Positions 16,283-26,539 of a stretch of DNA of 41,891 nt are shown in pieces. The number at the start of each line of letters is the position of its first letter. Positions within the stretch are counted from its first letter, which is position 1. The stretch comes from Methylotenera sp. RIFCSPLOWO2_02_FULL_45_14. Its GTDB lineage: Bacteria; Pseudomonadota; Gammaproteobacteria; Burkholderiales; Methylophilaceae. Under the pieces are notes generated by a model. It ran no database searches, had not been told where the DNA came from, and saw only the letters and a list, made by a program, of their open reading frames with translations. The stretch is from the NCBI GenBank assembly GCA_001803395.1, contig MHBU01000033.1:9445-51335 (forward strand). Direction: 5' to 3'. The position numbers were made by a program, and so were the translations under genes.

Positions 16283-16362
16283 GTTCCCTGAGCTTGTCGA
16301 AGGGTGGCGGTAAATTGAACAAGAAAGTAGATTGTCACTACCCTTCGACAAGCTCAGGGAAC
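16283..16362. repeat. Long hairpin between glyS and gmhB
   Basis: Perfect 23-bp inverted arms at 16283-16305 and 16340-16362, containing CCCTGAGCTTGTCGAAGGGT, with a 34-base loop and partly paired flanks. This CCTTCGACAAGCTCAGGG palindrome is one of the most widely dispersed intergenic repeats of bacteria. Placed between two genes of one operon, it may reduce readthrough from glyS to gmhB. Confidence 0.75.
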
Positions 16363-16392
16363 AGCGGGAATGGCGAAATCGAGGCATAGTGA

Positions 16393-18504
16393 TTAACCCG
16401 CCAACTTAGATAAATCCGCCACGCGGTTCATGGTCTGGTGCAAAGTCGCCAATAATCCTAGCCGATTTGCCTTGAGCGCAGGGTCATCTGCATTCACCAT
16501 CACGTTATCGAAGAAATCATCCACCGGCGTTTTTAATGCTGCCAATGCTTGAAGCGAGGCTGTGTAATCGCCATTTTCAAATAATTTATCAGCTTCTGGT
16601 CTTACTTTAGTTAAGGCAGTGTTGAGCGCAATTTCAGCAGGCTCTTGCAGCAGGCTTGCGTTTACTTGAGCGGGTACTTCACCCTCTACTTTTTTCAGAA
16701 TATTGCCTACGCGCTTATTGGCCGCGGCTAGGGCAGAGGCTTCTGCCAGCTCAGAGAAAGTACGCACAGCAGCAAGACGTTGAGGCACTTCACTTAACAA
16801 TGCTGGGTCGAGTGATAACACTGCATCTACTTCTTGTGGCGTAGCACCGTGTTCGCGTAAATTGACACTTAGGCGGTCAAAACAAAACTCTTTGATAGCT
16901 TGTACTGTTGATGCGTTGTTGCCAGATTCATTAGCAAATTCTGATAGCACATTTTGAATAAGCTTTTCAAATGGTAATGGCAATTTGTTTTCAATCAGCA
17001 TGCGGATAATACCCAACGCTTGGCGGCGTAATGCGAAAGGATCTTTGTCGCCAGTCGGTTTTTCACCGATGCCAAATAGGCCAACTAAGGTTTCCAGTTT
17101 GTCTGCCAACGCAACGGCGATACCCACCTGGTTACGAGGTAAATCGTCGCCGGCAAAACGTGGTTTATAGTGGTCTTCAATCGCAAAAGCCACGTCGTTA
17201 TCCAAGCCTTCATGCTGAGCGTAATAACGCCCCATTATGCCTTGCAACTCTGGAAACTCTCCTACCATGTCGGTAATTAAATCCGTTTTCGCCAGTTGTG
17301 CTGCGAGGCCGGCTTTTGCTGCCAAATCAGCACCACCTAGTTGCAGGCCAATGGCGATTGCGATTGCACCTACGCGTTCAGTACGCTCACCTTGTGAGCC
17401 TAGCTTGTTGTGGTAAACCACTTTATTTAAGCTGGAAATACGTGATTCCAATGTTTTTTTACGGTCTTGGTCAAAGAAGAATTTAGCATCGGCCAAGCGT
17501 GGGCGCACCACGCGTTCATTACCGCCAATCACCGCGCTTGGGTCAGCAGGGCTGATGTTAGACACAATCAGAAACTTGTTGGTCAATTTTCCGTTGCTAT
17601 CGAGTAGCGGGAAGTATTTTTGATTCGCCTTCATGGTGAGAATCAAACATTCTTGCGGTACTTCCAGGTAAACTTCTTCAAATTGGCCAAGCAATACATT
17701 AGGGCGTTCTACCAAAGCGGTGACTTCATCTAACAGTGCGTCATCTTCAATCGGTTTAAGACCTTGCCTAGCTGCTGCCGCATTAAGTTGGCGTTCAATT
17801 TCAGCACGGCGCTCGGCAAAGCTGGCAATTACAGCACCTTCGGTTTTAAGTTGCGCGGCATAGCTATCAGCATTTTTTAAGATAACGGGTGATACTGCGG
17901 CTTCAAACCTGTGACCTTGCGTTTGGTTGCCGGCAGTTAAGCCAAGCACGCTAATGGCGACAACATGATCACCATGCAATGCAACCAAGCCATGCGCGGG
18001 GCGTACAAAATTAACGCTGCTCCAGCCATCCGCCAATTGGTAGGTCATGACCTTAGGAATTGGTAATTTTTGAATCGCTTCTTCAATGGCTTTTTGCAAG
18101 CCATCGTTAAGTACAGCACCTTTTTGTGTGACTTCTAAAAACAAGGCTTCGTTTTTACCATCCATTTGTTTGGTCAGTCTGGGTACGGCAGCCTCATCTA
18201 AGCCCATCCCATTTAGGCGTTTGACTAGAGCTGGTGTGGCGTTGCCATTAGCATCTAAACCCACGCTCACGGGCATGAGTTTTTGTGTAGAGGTTTTATC
18301 TGGCGCTACCGCAAGAATGTTAGTGGCATGTACGGCTAAACGGCGTGGCGAAGCATAAGCCGTTACAACGGCATTTTCCGCGCTTAAACCTTGTGCTTTA
18401 AGTGACTCGAACAATACGCTGGAAAAAGCTTCGCCTAGCTTATTTAAAGCCTTAGGCGGTAATTCTTCTACAAATAATTCTACGAGTAAATTTTTTTCTG
18501 ACAT
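16393..18504 (-). CDS. glyS: Glycyl-tRNA synthetase beta subunit
   Basis: 703 residues from the ATG at 18504 (GGAA site upstream; an ATG at 18534 is less likely). LLVELFVEELPPKAL is the standard N-terminus of the beta subunit; RPAHGLVALHG, LTMKANQKYFPLLD, NERVVRPRLADAKFFFDQD and the DKDPFALRRQALGIIRML region are conserved landmarks, and the C-terminal part is the anticodon-binding domain. With GlyQ it forms the alpha2beta2 synthetase that charges tRNA-Gly. A short hairpin separates it from glyQ. Confidence 0.95.
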   Translation of the reverse strand: MSEKNLLVELFVEELPPKALNKLGEAFSSVLFESLKAQGLSAENAVVTAYASPRRLAVHATNILAVAPDKTSTQKLMPVSVGLDANGNATPALVKRLNGMGLDEAAVPRLTKQMDGKNEALFLEVTQKGAVLNDGLQKAIEEAIQKLPIPKVMTYQLADGWSSVNFVRPAHGLVALHGDHVVAISVLGLTAGNQTQGHRFEAAVSPVILKNADSYAAQLKTEGAVIASFAERRAEIERQLNAAAARQGLKPIEDDALLDEVTALVERPNVLLGQFEEVYLEVPQECLILTMKANQKYFPLLDSNGKLTNKFLIVSNISPADPSAVIGGNERVVRPRLADAKFFFDQDRKKTLESRISSLNKVVYHNKLGSQGERTERVGAIAIAIGLQLGGADLAAKAGLAAQLAKTDLITDMVGEFPELQGIMGRYYAQHEGLDNDVAFAIEDHYKPRFAGDDLPRNQVGIAVALADKLETLVGLFGIGEKPTGDKDPFALRRQALGIIRMLIENKLPLPFEKLIQNVLSEFANESGNNASTVQAIKEFCFDRLSVNLREHGATPQEVDAVLSLDPALLSEVPQRLAAVRTFSELAEASALAAANKRVGNILKKVEGEVPAQVNASLLQEPAEIALNTALTKVRPEADKLFENGDYTASLQALAALKTPVDDFFDNVMVNADDPALKANRLGLLATLHQTMNRVADLSKLAG

Positions 18505-18521
18505 TTTTCTATTCCGGTTTA

Positions 18522-18551
18522 TGTAGGAGCGCAATAAATTGTGCTTCTACA
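18522..18551. repeat. Short hairpin between glyQ and glyS
   Basis: TGTAGGAGCGCAA (18522-18534) and TTGTGCTTCTACA (18539-18551) pair with two mismatches and a four-base loop. The TGTAGGAGCG arm matches the inner repeat at 4210-4290, so this looks like a shortened member of the same dispersed family. It lies directly upstream of glyS. Confidence 0.6.
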
Positions 18552-18553
18552 GG

Positions 18554-19492
18554 TTACGCTGCTTCTTTTTTCTTTAAATCTGCTAACACTTCATCCGCCC
18601 AATCTTTTGGCGCCATTGGGAAGCCAAGTCTGGCGCGACTATCCAAGTAGCTTGCGGCGACTGATCGTGCCAAGTTGCGAATGCGTCCAATGTAACCCGC
18701 GCGTTCGGTCACAGAAATCGCGCCGCGTGCATCCAGCAAATTAAACGTATGTGCGGCTTTAAGCACTTGTTCGTAAGCTGGAAGGGCGAGTTTATTTTCA
18801 ACTAAATGTTGTGCCTGTTTTTCATGCGCGTTAAATGCGGTAAACAAAAATTCAGCATCTGAATGTTCAAAGTTGTAGGCACTTTGTTCTTGTTCATTTT
18901 GCAGATACACGTCGCCGTAGCTTAAACGCTCCCCATTTAAACCCGTTGTCCAAGTTAAATCATAAACGTTATCCATCCCTTGCAGATACATGGCTAAGCG
19001 CTCTAAACCGTAAGTGATTTCGCCGGTGATGGGTTTGCAGTTAATGCCGCCCACTTGTTGAAAATAGGTGAATTGTGTGACTTCCATGCCGTTCAGCCAG
19101 ACTTCCCAACCTAAGCCCCATGCGCCTAGGGTTGGGTTTTCCCAGTCGTCTTCTACAAAGCGGATGTCATTCTTTTTTAAGTCAAAACCTAGTGCTTCAA
19201 GTGAACCTAAATAAAGTTCCAAAATGTCCGCAGGTGCGGGCTTGAGTACCACTTGAAATTGGTAGTAGTGCTGCAAGCGATTTGGATTTTCACCATAACG
19301 GCCATCTTTCGGGCGGCGGCTGGGCTGTACGTAGGCGGCTCTCCATGGCTCTGGGCCGAGGGCGCGTAAAAAGGTAGCGGTGTGCGATGTGCCAGCGCCG
19401 ACTTCCATATCATACGATTGCAACAAGGCGCAACCGCGTTCAGACCAGTAATTTTGCAGCGTGAGAATAATTTGTTGAAATGTTAAAGCCAT
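18554..19492 (-). CDS. glyQ: Glycyl-tRNA synthetase alpha subunit
   Basis: 312 residues from the ATG at 19492, which gives the expected start [16 protein letters not shown]; the open frame reaches 19624 but overlaps lnt and is not coding there. The catalytic core is clear: [81 protein letters not shown] and [11 protein letters not shown]. Class II synthetase alpha chain. It is followed by glyS after a 49-bp gap and preceded by lnt. Confidence 0.96.
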   Translation of the reverse strand: MALTFQQIILTLQNYWSERGCALLQSYDMEVGAGTSHTATFLRALGPEPWRAAYVQPSRRPKDGRYGENPNRLQHYYQFQVVLKPAPADILELYLGSLEALGFDLKKNDIRFVEDDWENPTLGAWGLGWEVWLNGMEVTQFTYFQQVGGINCKPITGEITYGLERLAMYLQGMDNVYDLTWTTGLNGERLSYGDVYLQNEQEQSAYNFEHSDAEFLFTAFNAHEKQAQHLVENKLALPAYEQVLKAAHTFNLLDARGAISVTERAGYIGRIRNLARSVAASYLDSRARLGFPMAPKDWADEVLADLKKKEAA

Positions 19493-19571
19493 GATGGTTT
19501 GATTAAACTTAATGTTTACTAAATGGGCGAAAAGGTGAATTTTACTTTGTTTTTCAGTCTTACCATAGGTT

Positions 19572-21095
19572 TTAACTTGATGATTTAATGAGCGCCATCG
19601 CGTTACGTCGCCAAATAAATGCAATCACGCTAAAACAAAACAGAACCAGCGGCCAGTTACCCCAGTGTACATAAGGTGTGCTGCCGGCATAACCCTGTGC
19701 TGTGCCGTTGAGTGAGGTTTGTGTAAAGTGTGGCGCATGCGCAATCACATAACCTTTGTGATTAATGATGGCAGTGGCGCCCGTGTTGGTGGCACGTAAC
19801 ATCATACGCCCGGTTTCTAGCGCGCGTGCCTGCGAAAACTGCATGTGCTGATCAGCCGCATAAGAAGTTCCGTACCATGCATCGTTGCTCACATTCACTA
19901 GCAGGGTCGCGGCTGGTAATTGGCGGATAATTTCTTCGCCAAATACATCTTCATAGCAAATATTTACCGCAACTTTTTCACCTGCGATCGGCATGGGCTG
20001 TTGATACTTGTCGCCGCGCGATAAATCGCTTAATGGCATGTTGAGTAAGTCGCGGTATATCCAGCCAAACGCGATTTTAAATGGTATAAATTCACCAAAC
20101 GGCACCAGGTGTGATTTGCGATATACCGCAGATTTTGAGCTGCCGATACTGAATACGCTGTTAAAGTATTCGCCATTTTCACGTTCTACTAGCCCGACCA
20201 AAATATCGCCTTGATTTTTGATGGCGTGTTGCTGCAAACGGGTGTCCATTTCAACTGGAAGCTCACTCGATAGCACAGGTAGCGCGGTCTCTGGCATGAT
20301 AATTAACTTGGCTTTACTGGCTTCTGCCATGGTGAGGTATTGATTGAGTGTGTGCTGAGCGATTTCAGGATTCCATTTCATATCTTGTGCAATATTGCCT
20401 TGCAATAAACTCACGCTGAGCGGGTCGCCGCTCGGCGCAGTCCATTCAACCAGTTTCAATAAATAACCTGAGACAATAATGAGTATTAGCGCGGCAATAC
20501 TGTTGCGTCGCCAAATCATGGCGGCTGGTTTTTTGGCAAACCAGAATGCAGTCAAACTGGCAATAAATACCGTAATCAGCGTCACGCCATACACGCCTAT
20601 TATTGGCATGTAGCCGGCTAATGGACTATGTGGAACTTGGCTGTAACCAATAGTGAGCCATGGAAACCCGGTAAAAATCCAGCTTCTCACCCAGTCTGAT
20701 AATGCCCAGAATACAGGGATGGCAATGATCATTGCATCATGATTACTGTTAGAAATGCGCTTACTGAGTGCGCCGACTGCTGCAGGAAATAACGCCATAA
20801 AGGCGGCTAACACAAAAGTTGAAAAGCCTGCCATGAAGCTTGGCATACCACCAAAAGTGTGCAGGCTAATGTAGATCCAGTAAATACCTGCGCCAAATAG
20901 CCCCAGCCCATACACAAAGCCGGCAAGTGCAGCTTGCTTGGGGCTGTCAGTCGAACACCAGAAATAACATAAACCAATCAGCGAAACGATACTGGCTGGG
21001 TAAAAATAAAACGGCGAAAAACCTAATACGCTGAATGCGCCGAGTAGAAGTAAGGAGAATAATTTGAGCAATTTGTGCGTGGTAAATAATGACAT
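19572..21095 (-). CDS. lnt: Apolipoprotein N-acyltransferase Lnt
   Basis: 507 residues. Several membrane helices fill the first ~200 residues, then a periplasmic nitrilase-like domain and a last C-terminal helix. The catalytic Glu-Lys-Cys are visible in [21 protein letters not shown] and [10 protein letters not shown]. Lnt adds the third acyl chain to the N-terminal cysteine of lipoproteins at the inner membrane. In related genomes it directly follows corC; here mscL and a small secreted-protein gene lie between them. Confidence 0.95.
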   Translation of the reverse strand: MSLFTTHKLLKLFSLLLLGAFSVLGFSPFYFYPASIVSLIGLCYFWCSTDSPKQAALAGFVYGLGLFGAGIYWIYISLHTFGGMPSFMAGFSTFVLAAFMALFPAAVGALSKRISNSNHDAMIIAIPVFWALSDWVRSWIFTGFPWLTIGYSQVPHSPLAGYMPIIGVYGVTLITVFIASLTAFWFAKKPAAMIWRRNSIAALILIIVSGYLLKLVEWTAPSGDPLSVSLLQGNIAQDMKWNPEIAQHTLNQYLTMAEASKAKLIIMPETALPVLSSELPVEMDTRLQQHAIKNQGDILVGLVERENGEYFNSVFSIGSSKSAVYRKSHLVPFGEFIPFKIAFGWIYRDLLNMPLSDLSRGDKYQQPMPIAGEKVAVNICYEDVFGEEIIRQLPAATLLVNVSNDAWYGTSYAADQHMQFSQARALETGRMMLRATNTGATAIINHKGYVIAHAPHFTQTSLNGTAQGYAGSTPYVHWGNWPLVLFCFSVIAFIWRRNAMALIKSSS

Positions 21096-21281
21096 GGGCC
21101 CAATTGTAGCTTGTTACGGGTTTAGATAACAAAAATTAACATCAAATTGGCGCACTAAGATTGACCGCTTGGGATTGACAGCTTGGATGCTTAAGACCTA
21201 TATTTAGCCTGCAAAAAACGTTAGGTTGATCAGTAGCAAATTTTAAGCTGAATATGGATTATTTTATTAGGGGAGATGGGC

Positions 21282-21704
21282 ATGAGTATCGCGTCAGAAT
21301 TTAAACAATTTGCTTTAAAAGGCAATGTAATGGACTTGGCCGTGGGTGTCATTATTGGCGCTGCGTTCGGTAAAATTGTTGAGTCATTAGTAGGCGATAT
21401 TATTATGCCGCTGATCGGAAAAGTTATCGGCAGTGTTGATTTCACCAATATGTTTGTAGCGTTAGCCGCAATTCCAGAAGGCAACGTAGGCACTTATGCT
21501 GCGTTAAAAGCGGCGGGTGTGCCAATGTTGGCTTATGGCAATTTTTTGACGATTGTTATTAACTTTGCTATCTTGGCATTTGTTATTTTTATGTTAGTAA
21601 AACAAATGAATCGACTCAAAAAAGCCGAGGAGGCAGCAGTGCCAGCGCCAACACCAGAAGATGTTGTGTTGTTGCGTGAAATCCGTGACGCTTTGAAAAA
21701 ATAA
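21282..21704 (+). CDS. mscL: Large-conductance mechanosensitive channel MscL
   Basis: 140 residues. [29 protein letters not shown] is compatible with the N-terminal amphipathic helix and pore-lining first membrane helix, seen here as [19 protein letters not shown]; the second helix is about residues 80-102 and the tail [13 protein letters not shown] is the cytoplasmic bundle. Of two in-frame ATGs, 21282 is six bases from the GGGGAG site while 21276 abuts it, so I chose 21282. The channel opens on hypo-osmotic shock. It is on the opposite strand to its neighbours, splitting the corC-lnt gene run. Confidence 0.95.
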   Translation: MSIASEFKQFALKGNVMDLAVGVIIGAAFGKIVESLVGDIIMPLIGKVIGSVDFTNMFVALAAIPEGNVGTYAALKAAGVPMLAYGNFLTIVINFAILAFVIFMLVKQMNRLKKAEEAAVPAPTPEDVVLLREIRDALKK

Positions 21705-21735
21705 CGTATTGGAATAAAAGGGCGAAACAATTAAA

Positions 21736-21753
21736 AAGGGCTGTTAAGCCCTT
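21736..21753. terminator. Intrinsic terminator, probably bidirectional
   Basis: AAGGGCT (21736-21742) and AGCCCTT (21747-21753) form a 7-bp stem with a GTTA loop, flanked by A-rich DNA on the left and T-rich DNA on the right. It lies between the convergent mscL and the minus-strand gene at 21777. Confidence 0.75.
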
Positions 21754-21776
21754 CTTAATTTTATGAATCGTATGGT

Positions 21777-22160
21777 TTATTGAGGAAATTCGTATTGCTT
21801 GCCACTTTCAGGGCCTTCTGCGCCATCGTTGTTCAAAAATGCGACCATCACGACTTTATCATCAATAAAATCTAACTCGGTTGTTTCGTAATAAGCACCA
21901 TCGGCTGCCGTGTTAATAAAGTGATATAACCAAATAGAAGCCACGACCTTGCCTGTACTTTTTATTTTTACATCATCTGCTTTAGCCGGTTCGCCAAACT
22001 GCTCGATTATTTCCGCCTTGGTGAATTTATTGATCGACTTAACAAAGTCTTGCTCTAACGTTGGAATTTCTGCTTTATTGGTAAGAATTTCTTCTGCAAC
22101 AACTGTCTGAACTAATGAAAATTGCGCAATAGCCAGCCACGCAAGTACTAAATGTTTCAT
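21777..22160 (-). CDS. Small secreted protein of unknown function
   Basis: 127 residues with a Sec signal peptide (about residues 1-22, cleaved after VVA). The mature part contains FTKAEIIEQFGEPAKADD, followed by SIWLYHFI and TTELDFIDDKVVMVAFL. A 'QFGEPAKAD' turn followed by a strand reporting sequence change resembles the SmpA/OmlA-like BamE fold in outline, but I cannot assign the family with confidence. It lies between corC and lnt, convergent with mscL. Periplasmic location is inferred from the signal. Confidence 0.75.
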   Translation of the reverse strand: MKHLVLAWLAIAQFSLVQTVVAEEILTNKAEIPTLEQDFVKSINKFTKAEIIEQFGEPAKADDVKIKSTGKVVASIWLYHFINTAADGAYYETTELDFIDDKVVMVAFLNNDGAEGPESGKQYEFPQ

Positions 22161-22213
22161 GATGAACTCCAGCGAATGTTAGTGGTTTTAACTAAATGGC
22201 CCGTAATATCTAT

Positions 22214-22238
22214 GAACTAACCAGTTCTGGTTTAGTTC
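22214..22238. terminator. Hairpin after corC
   Basis: GAACTAACCAG and CTGGTTTAGTTC pair with one bulged base around a two-base TT loop. It lies 42 bases past the corC stop on the minus strand and could terminate or process that transcript; no clear U-tract follows. Confidence 0.4.
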
Positions 22239-22279
22239 CGCTGGTTTTGCAAGTGGCTCCAGTTTTTCTGGCGAGTCGA

Positions 22280-23167
22280 TTATGCCGCGTCTGGTTCGGT
22301 TTCTTTTGATATGACTTCAACTAAAATGCTGTGCAGGCGACGGCTATCAGCACGTAACACCTTGATATGCAGTCCGCTAAACGTGATTTCGTCATTACGT
22401 TTTGGTAAGTGGCCGAATTGATTGACCACCAAGCCACCAATGGTAGAAAACTCTTCGTCACTCAATGCCGTGCCAATAATTTCGTTAAAATCGGCAATTT
22501 CGGTGAGCGCTTTAACGCGATATTGACCATCAGCATTTTGAATAACGTTATCTTCGTCTTCGTCGTAATCGTATTCATCTTCAATGTCGCCGACAATTTG
22601 CTCTAATACATCTTCAATCGTCACCATGCCAGCCACGCCGCCATATTCGTCCACTACAATGGCAATATGGTTGCGGTTACTACGAAACTCTTTGAGTAAT
22701 ATATTTAAGCGTTTAGATTCAGGAATAAACACTGCGGGGCGTAGCATATCGCGCACTTCAAAGTCTTCACCTGCGTAATAACGCAACAAATCTTTAGCGA
22801 GCAAAATGCCAATGACGTCATTTTTGTTGTCTTCAATGACAGGGAAGCGCGAGTGAGCGGTTTCAATGACGTGGGGAATAAATACTTCGGGCGTGTCGGT
22901 GATGTCGATGACATCCATTTGAGAGCGCGGAATCATAACGTCGCGCACTTGCATTTCACTTACTTGCAGCACACCCTCAATCATGGCGAGGGAATCTGCA
23001 TCCATCAAGCTGTTTTCGTAGGCGCCATGCAGCAACTCTACTAACTGCTCGCGATCTTCAGGTTCGCGTAATAAAAAATGACTTAAACGTTCCAGCAAGC
23101 TGGGCTTGTTACTTACTTTGTTGTTACTTGCTTTATTGTGACTTAACTTTTCCGACTCGGTAGCCAT
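22280..23167 (-). CDS. corC: CorC/HlyC family CBS-domain protein
   Basis: 295 residues. A basic N-terminus is followed by two CBS domains (about residues 70-190; MIPRSQMDVIDI, HSRFPVIEDNKNDVIGILLAKDLL, HIAIVVDEYGGVAGMVTIEDVLEQIVGDIEDEYD) and the CorC_HlyC C-terminal domain (about 205-285; IGGLVVNQFGHLPKRND). It lacks the DUF21 membrane domain, as does E. coli CorC (YbeX), which is linked to magnesium/cobalt efflux and ribosome homeostasis. It starts 12 bases after ybeY in the conserved ybeZ-ybeY-corC order. Confidence 0.93.
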   Translation of the reverse strand: MATESEKLSHNKASNNKVSNKPSLLERLSHFLLREPEDREQLVELLHGAYENSLMDADSLAMIEGVLQVSEMQVRDVMIPRSQMDVIDITDTPEVFIPHVIETAHSRFPVIEDNKNDVIGILLAKDLLRYYAGEDFEVRDMLRPAVFIPESKRLNILLKEFRSNRNHIAIVVDEYGGVAGMVTIEDVLEQIVGDIEDEYDYDEDEDNVIQNADGQYRVKALTEIADFNEIIGTALSDEEFSTIGGLVVNQFGHLPKRNDEITFSGLHIKVLRADSRRLHSILVEVISKETEPDAA

Positions 23168-23179
23168 GCTGTAGGCACC

Positions 23180-23617
23180 CTATGTAATGAGATAAGGTGA
23201 AGGATACCCTAATTTTGTGATAATTGCAGTTTCTATCCCTTCCATCAGTTCAGCCTGTGCTTCATTTTCATGGTCGTAGCCATGCAAATGCAAAATACCG
23301 TGTACAGTTAAATGGGCGTAGTGGGCGTGTAATGCCTTGTTTTGCGCCTTTGCCTCTGCTTCAACCACAGGCGCACAAATAATAATGTCACCCATTAAAT
23401 GTGGTTCTTCGGTCAGTGGAAACGTGAGTACATTGGTGGCGTAGTCTTTATCGCGATAGGTGTTGTTCAGTGCGCGCCCTTCAGCTTCATCTACGATACG
23501 GATGGTGACTTCGGTATCTACACGTAACGCTGTTTTTGCCCACTGGCGAAATTGACTCGCAGTAGGCAGATTGGTCTGATTTGATGCATATTGAATGGAT
23601 GCGTGTAGTTTGGGCAT
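23180..23617 (-). CDS. ybeY: Endoribonuclease YbeY
   Basis: 145 residues of the UPF0054 family. The zinc site HGILHLHGYDHE (HxxxHxxxxxH) lies near the C-terminus, preceded by GRALNNTYRDKDYATNVLTFP and LMGDIIIC, all typical. YbeY is a single-strand RNase needed for 16S rRNA 3'-end maturation and ribosome quality control. Neighbours: 12 bases before corC, 13 bases after psiE. Confidence 0.95.
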   Translation of the reverse strand: MPKLHASIQYASNQTNLPTASQFRQWAKTALRVDTEVTIRIVDEAEGRALNNTYRDKDYATNVLTFPLTEEPHLMGDIIICAPVVEAEAKAQNKALHAHYAHLTVHGILHLHGYDHENEAQAELMEGIETAIITKLGYPSPYLIT

Positions 23618-23630
23618 TGAGTTTTAATCG

Positions 23631-24044
23631 TTATTTTGATTGCAAGTCAGTGCCGTCAGTATAGGGAAAGCGCACATGACCATAGCGTACGATGAGAATT
23701 GCCAGCGCAATCAATAGAATTGAACCTGACAATGCAAACATCCTCATCGCATCAAGCTCTTTGATGTCCAATACCAGAAAGCGCGCCAAAGCAATAATGC
23801 CAATATAGAGCGGATACCTCACTGGCAGGCTGCCTGCGCTCAGGTAGTGATTGAGCATGGACATTACTTCGAGATACAAAAACAGCAACAGAATATCGCC
23901 TACGGTAATCGTGCGTGCTTGCCAAATATGTGTAATAGCCTGAAATACCGCAAAAATAGAGGCAAGGCCAATTACAATGAGCACAATTTGTCCCGCCACG
24001 CTCAGGCTACGCTGCATTACTTTGCTAAATCTATTGGGTGTCAT
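23631..24044 (-). CDS. psiE: Phosphate-starvation-inducible PsiE family membrane protein
   Basis: 137 residues with four hydrophobic segments (about 16-38, 50-70, 78-93 and 102-122). LYLEVMSMLNHYL and RYPLYIGIIALARFLVLDIKELD are characteristic of the PsiE family. Function unknown; in E. coli psiE responds to phosphate and cAMP. It sits between ybeZ and ybeY, where most proteobacteria have nothing, and starts after a 94-base gap. It probably shares the operon, since ybeY follows by only 13 bases. Confidence 0.88.
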   Translation of the reverse strand: MTPNRFSKVMQRSLSVAGQIVLIVIGLASIFAVFQAITHIWQARTITVGDILLLFLYLEVMSMLNHYLSAGSLPVRYPLYIGIIALARFLVLDIKELDAMRMFALSGSILLIALAILIVRYGHVRFPYTDGTDLQSK

Positions 24045-24138
24045 TTTTATCCCTGAGCCAAGCCGTTACGATATTTGATAATATCTTGATTGGATTAAAA
24101 CACAAAAGCAAGCAGTATTAAGCGCTTGCGTGCTGGTT

Positions 24139-25086
24139 CTAGTCTTTGTTTTTATGCTCGTACTCTTCATAAGCATTCACAATTTTCTGTACCAACGGAT
24201 GCCGTACTACATCGCCAGATAAAAAATGCGTCATGGCGATACCTTTGATATCTTTTAAAACTTTTTGCGCTTCTACCAAACCGCTTTTTTGATGTTTTTG
24301 TAAATCAATTTGCGTTACATCACCCGTAATTACCGCTTTAGTGCCAAAGCCGATACGCGTTAAGAACATTTTCATTTGTTCGGGCGTGGTGTTTTGTGCT
24401 TCATCTAAAATAATAAAGCTTTGGTTGAGCGTGCGGCCACGCATGTAGGCGAGCGGGGCGACTTCAATTGCGCCACGCTCAAACATTTTATTCACGGTGT
24501 CGTAACCTGCTAAATCGTACAAGGCGTCATACAAAGGGCGTAAATACGGATCAACTTTTTGGTTTAAATCGCCCGGTAAAAAGCCTAATTTCTCGCCAGC
24601 TTCAACCGCTGGGCGCACCAGCACAATGCGTTTAACGCGGTCACGGCTCATCGCATCCACCGCACACGCAACCGCCAAATAAGTTTTACCCGTACCTGCC
24701 GGACCAATGCCAAACGTAATGTCGTGGTCTTGAATTTGTTGCAAATACGCTACTTGGCGCGGTGTGCGTCCATGCAGGTCACCGCGGCGCGTCATCAGTA
24801 CGGGCATGGCAGAGGTTGCCACATCTTCAGGTTTTAATTTATCGATTTCTACCAAGCCCAATTGTATGTTTTCTAACTCAATCGGTTTTTTGGCGCGGAT
24901 GTAGAAGTTTTCAATCAACTGAACGGCAAGACGCGTGTTTTCTAATTTACCACTTACGTTAAACGTGCCGCCACGGCGGTTGATGTTCACCTCAAGTGCG
25001 GTTTCAATCTGCTTGATGTTTTCATCCAAGGCACCACAGAGGTTGGCCAAGCGGACATTGTCTTCAGGTTGTAAGGTGATTTCCAT
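24139..25086 (-). CDS. ybeZ: PhoH family ATPase YbeZ
   Basis: 315 residues. A small N-terminal domain is followed by a P-loop ATPase: GIGPAGTGKTYLA (Walker A, about residues 132-144), RPAVEAGEKLGFLPGD, and QSFIILDEAQNTTPEQMKMF (Walker B and sensor region). It is the usual partner of YbeY and may work as an RNA helicase or ATPase in RNA processing. It begins 13 bases after the miaB stop. Confidence 0.93.
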   Translation of the reverse strand: MEITLQPEDNVRLANLCGALDENIKQIETALEVNINRRGGTFNVSGKLENTRLAVQLIENFYIRAKKPIELENIQLGLVEIDKLKPEDVATSAMPVLMTRRGDLHGRTPRQVAYLQQIQDHDITFGIGPAGTGKTYLAVACAVDAMSRDRVKRIVLVRPAVEAGEKLGFLPGDLNQKVDPYLRPLYDALYDLAGYDTVNKMFERGAIEVAPLAYMRGRTLNQSFIILDEAQNTTPEQMKMFLTRIGFGTKAVITGDVTQIDLQKHQKSGLVEAQKVLKDIKGIAMTHFLSGDVVRHPLVQKIVNAYEEYEHKNKD

Positions 25087-25099
25087 GTTTAAATAAGAC

Positions 25100-26443
25100 C
25101 TAAATGATTTCGCCTAATAAGCGGCGCGGGTTTGATACATCGGTAATTTTCACATGTACAAATTGATGAATCAGGCTGGCATCGCCTGCAATATCTACCA
25201 CGCGATTGTTGTCTGTTTTACCTGCCAGTAAGTCACTGTTTTTCCATGATGCGCCTTCAATCAGCACGCGTTGTGTGGTGCCTAGCATGGCTTGTGAGAT
25301 GGCTTTGGCTTGTGCCTCGTTAATGGTTTGCAGTTTAGTTAAGCGCGCCAATTTAACTTCTTGCGGGGTGTCATCTTTCAAAAAGGCGGCAGGTGTGCCA
25401 GGGCGTGGGCTATATAAAAAGCTGAAGCTGGCATCAAAACCAACGTCTTGCATCAGTTTTACTGTCGCTTCAAAATCGCTTTCCGTTTCACCTGGAAAGC
25501 CGATAATAAAATCGGATGTAAACGTTAAATTAGGGCTGGCAGCGCGCAACTTACGAATGATTGATTTGAATTGCAACGCAGTGTAATTGCGCTTCATCGC
25601 CATTAAAATACGGTCAGAACCCGCTTGTACGGGCAAATGTAGCTGTACCGCCAATTTTGGAATGTTAGCAAAACAATCAATCAGCCTTTGATTCATCTCA
25701 TTGGGGTGGCTGGTAGTGAAACGTATGCGTTCTATTTGCGGGATTTCAGCAATGGTTTCAATCAGCATCGCCAAATCTGCTTCAACACCATCGTATTCAG
25801 TGCTGTAAGCATTCACATTTTGTCCCAGCAAGGTGATTTCTTTTACACCTTGTTCTGCCAGTTGTACGGCTTCGGTCAAAATATCTGCAAACGGGCGTGA
25901 GACTTCTTCTCCGCGCGTATATGGCACTACGCAAAAACTGCAATACTTGCTACAGCCTTCCATAATGCTTAAAAATGCGCTGGCACCTTCTACACGCGGT
26001 GGTGGCAGGTGGTCAAATTTTTCAATTTCAGGAAAGCTGATATCCACTTGCGATGAATGGCTGTCTTGGCTTTTTTTAATCATCTCAGGCAAGCGGTGCA
26101 AAGTCTGCGGGCCAAATACTACATCTACATACGGCGCACGTTTGATGATGTTTTCACCTTCTTGCGACGCAACACAGCCACCCACACCAATTACCAGATT
26201 TGGATTTTTTTCTTTAAGCGAAATAAAACGCCCTAAGTGGCTGAATACTTTGTCTTCCGCTTTTTCACGTACGGAACAAGTATTAAGCAAAATGACATCG
26301 GCATCTTCAGGCGTCAAGGTTTCTATCATGCCGTCAGATGATGCAAGCATATCCGCCATGCGCGATGAATCGTATTCATTCATTTGGCAGCCGAAGGTCT
26401 TAATAAAAACTTTTTTGGGTGTGTTCAAGGGCGTGATGCTCAA
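25100..26443 (-). CDS. miaB: tRNA-2-methylthio-N6-dimethylallyladenosine synthase MiaB
   Basis: 447 residues. The N-terminal UPF0004 domain holds three cysteines for the auxiliary cluster ([34 protein letters not shown]), the radical SAM motif is [16 protein letters not shown], and a TRAM domain closes the protein ([11 protein letters not shown] to LLGEII). The enzyme adds the methylthio group to i6A37 of tRNAs. The reading frame opens with TTG at 26443 and no upstream in-frame ATG exists before a stop, so a TTG start without a good ribosome site is likely. First gene of the conserved gene run. Confidence 0.95.
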   Translation of the reverse strand: MSITPLNTPKKVFIKTFGCQMNEYDSSRMADMLASSDGMIETLTPEDADVILLNTCSVREKAEDKVFSHLGRFISLKEKNPNLVIGVGGCVASQEGENIIKRAPYVDVVFGPQTLHRLPEMIKKSQDSHSSQVDISFPEIEKFDHLPPPRVEGASAFLSIMEGCSKYCSFCVVPYTRGEEVSRPFADILTEAVQLAEQGVKEITLLGQNVNAYSTEYDGVEADLAMLIETIAEIPQIERIRFTTSHPNEMNQRLIDCFANIPKLAVQLHLPVQAGSDRILMAMKRNYTALQFKSIIRKLRAASPNLTFTSDFIIGFPGETESDFEATVKLMQDVGFDASFSFLYSPRPGTPAAFLKDDTPQEVKLARLTKLQTINEAQAKAISQAMLGTTQRVLIEGASWKNSDLLAGKTDNNRVVDIAGDASLIHQFVHVKITDVSNPRRLLGEII

Positions 26444-26539
26444 TTTTAAAGTGTAATTTTAGCGTATTTGGCCATTAGCCACACGCAAAGTTGCTTGGTA
26501 GCAGGTAAAATAGCTTTATCTTAATACCCATATTTCAAC

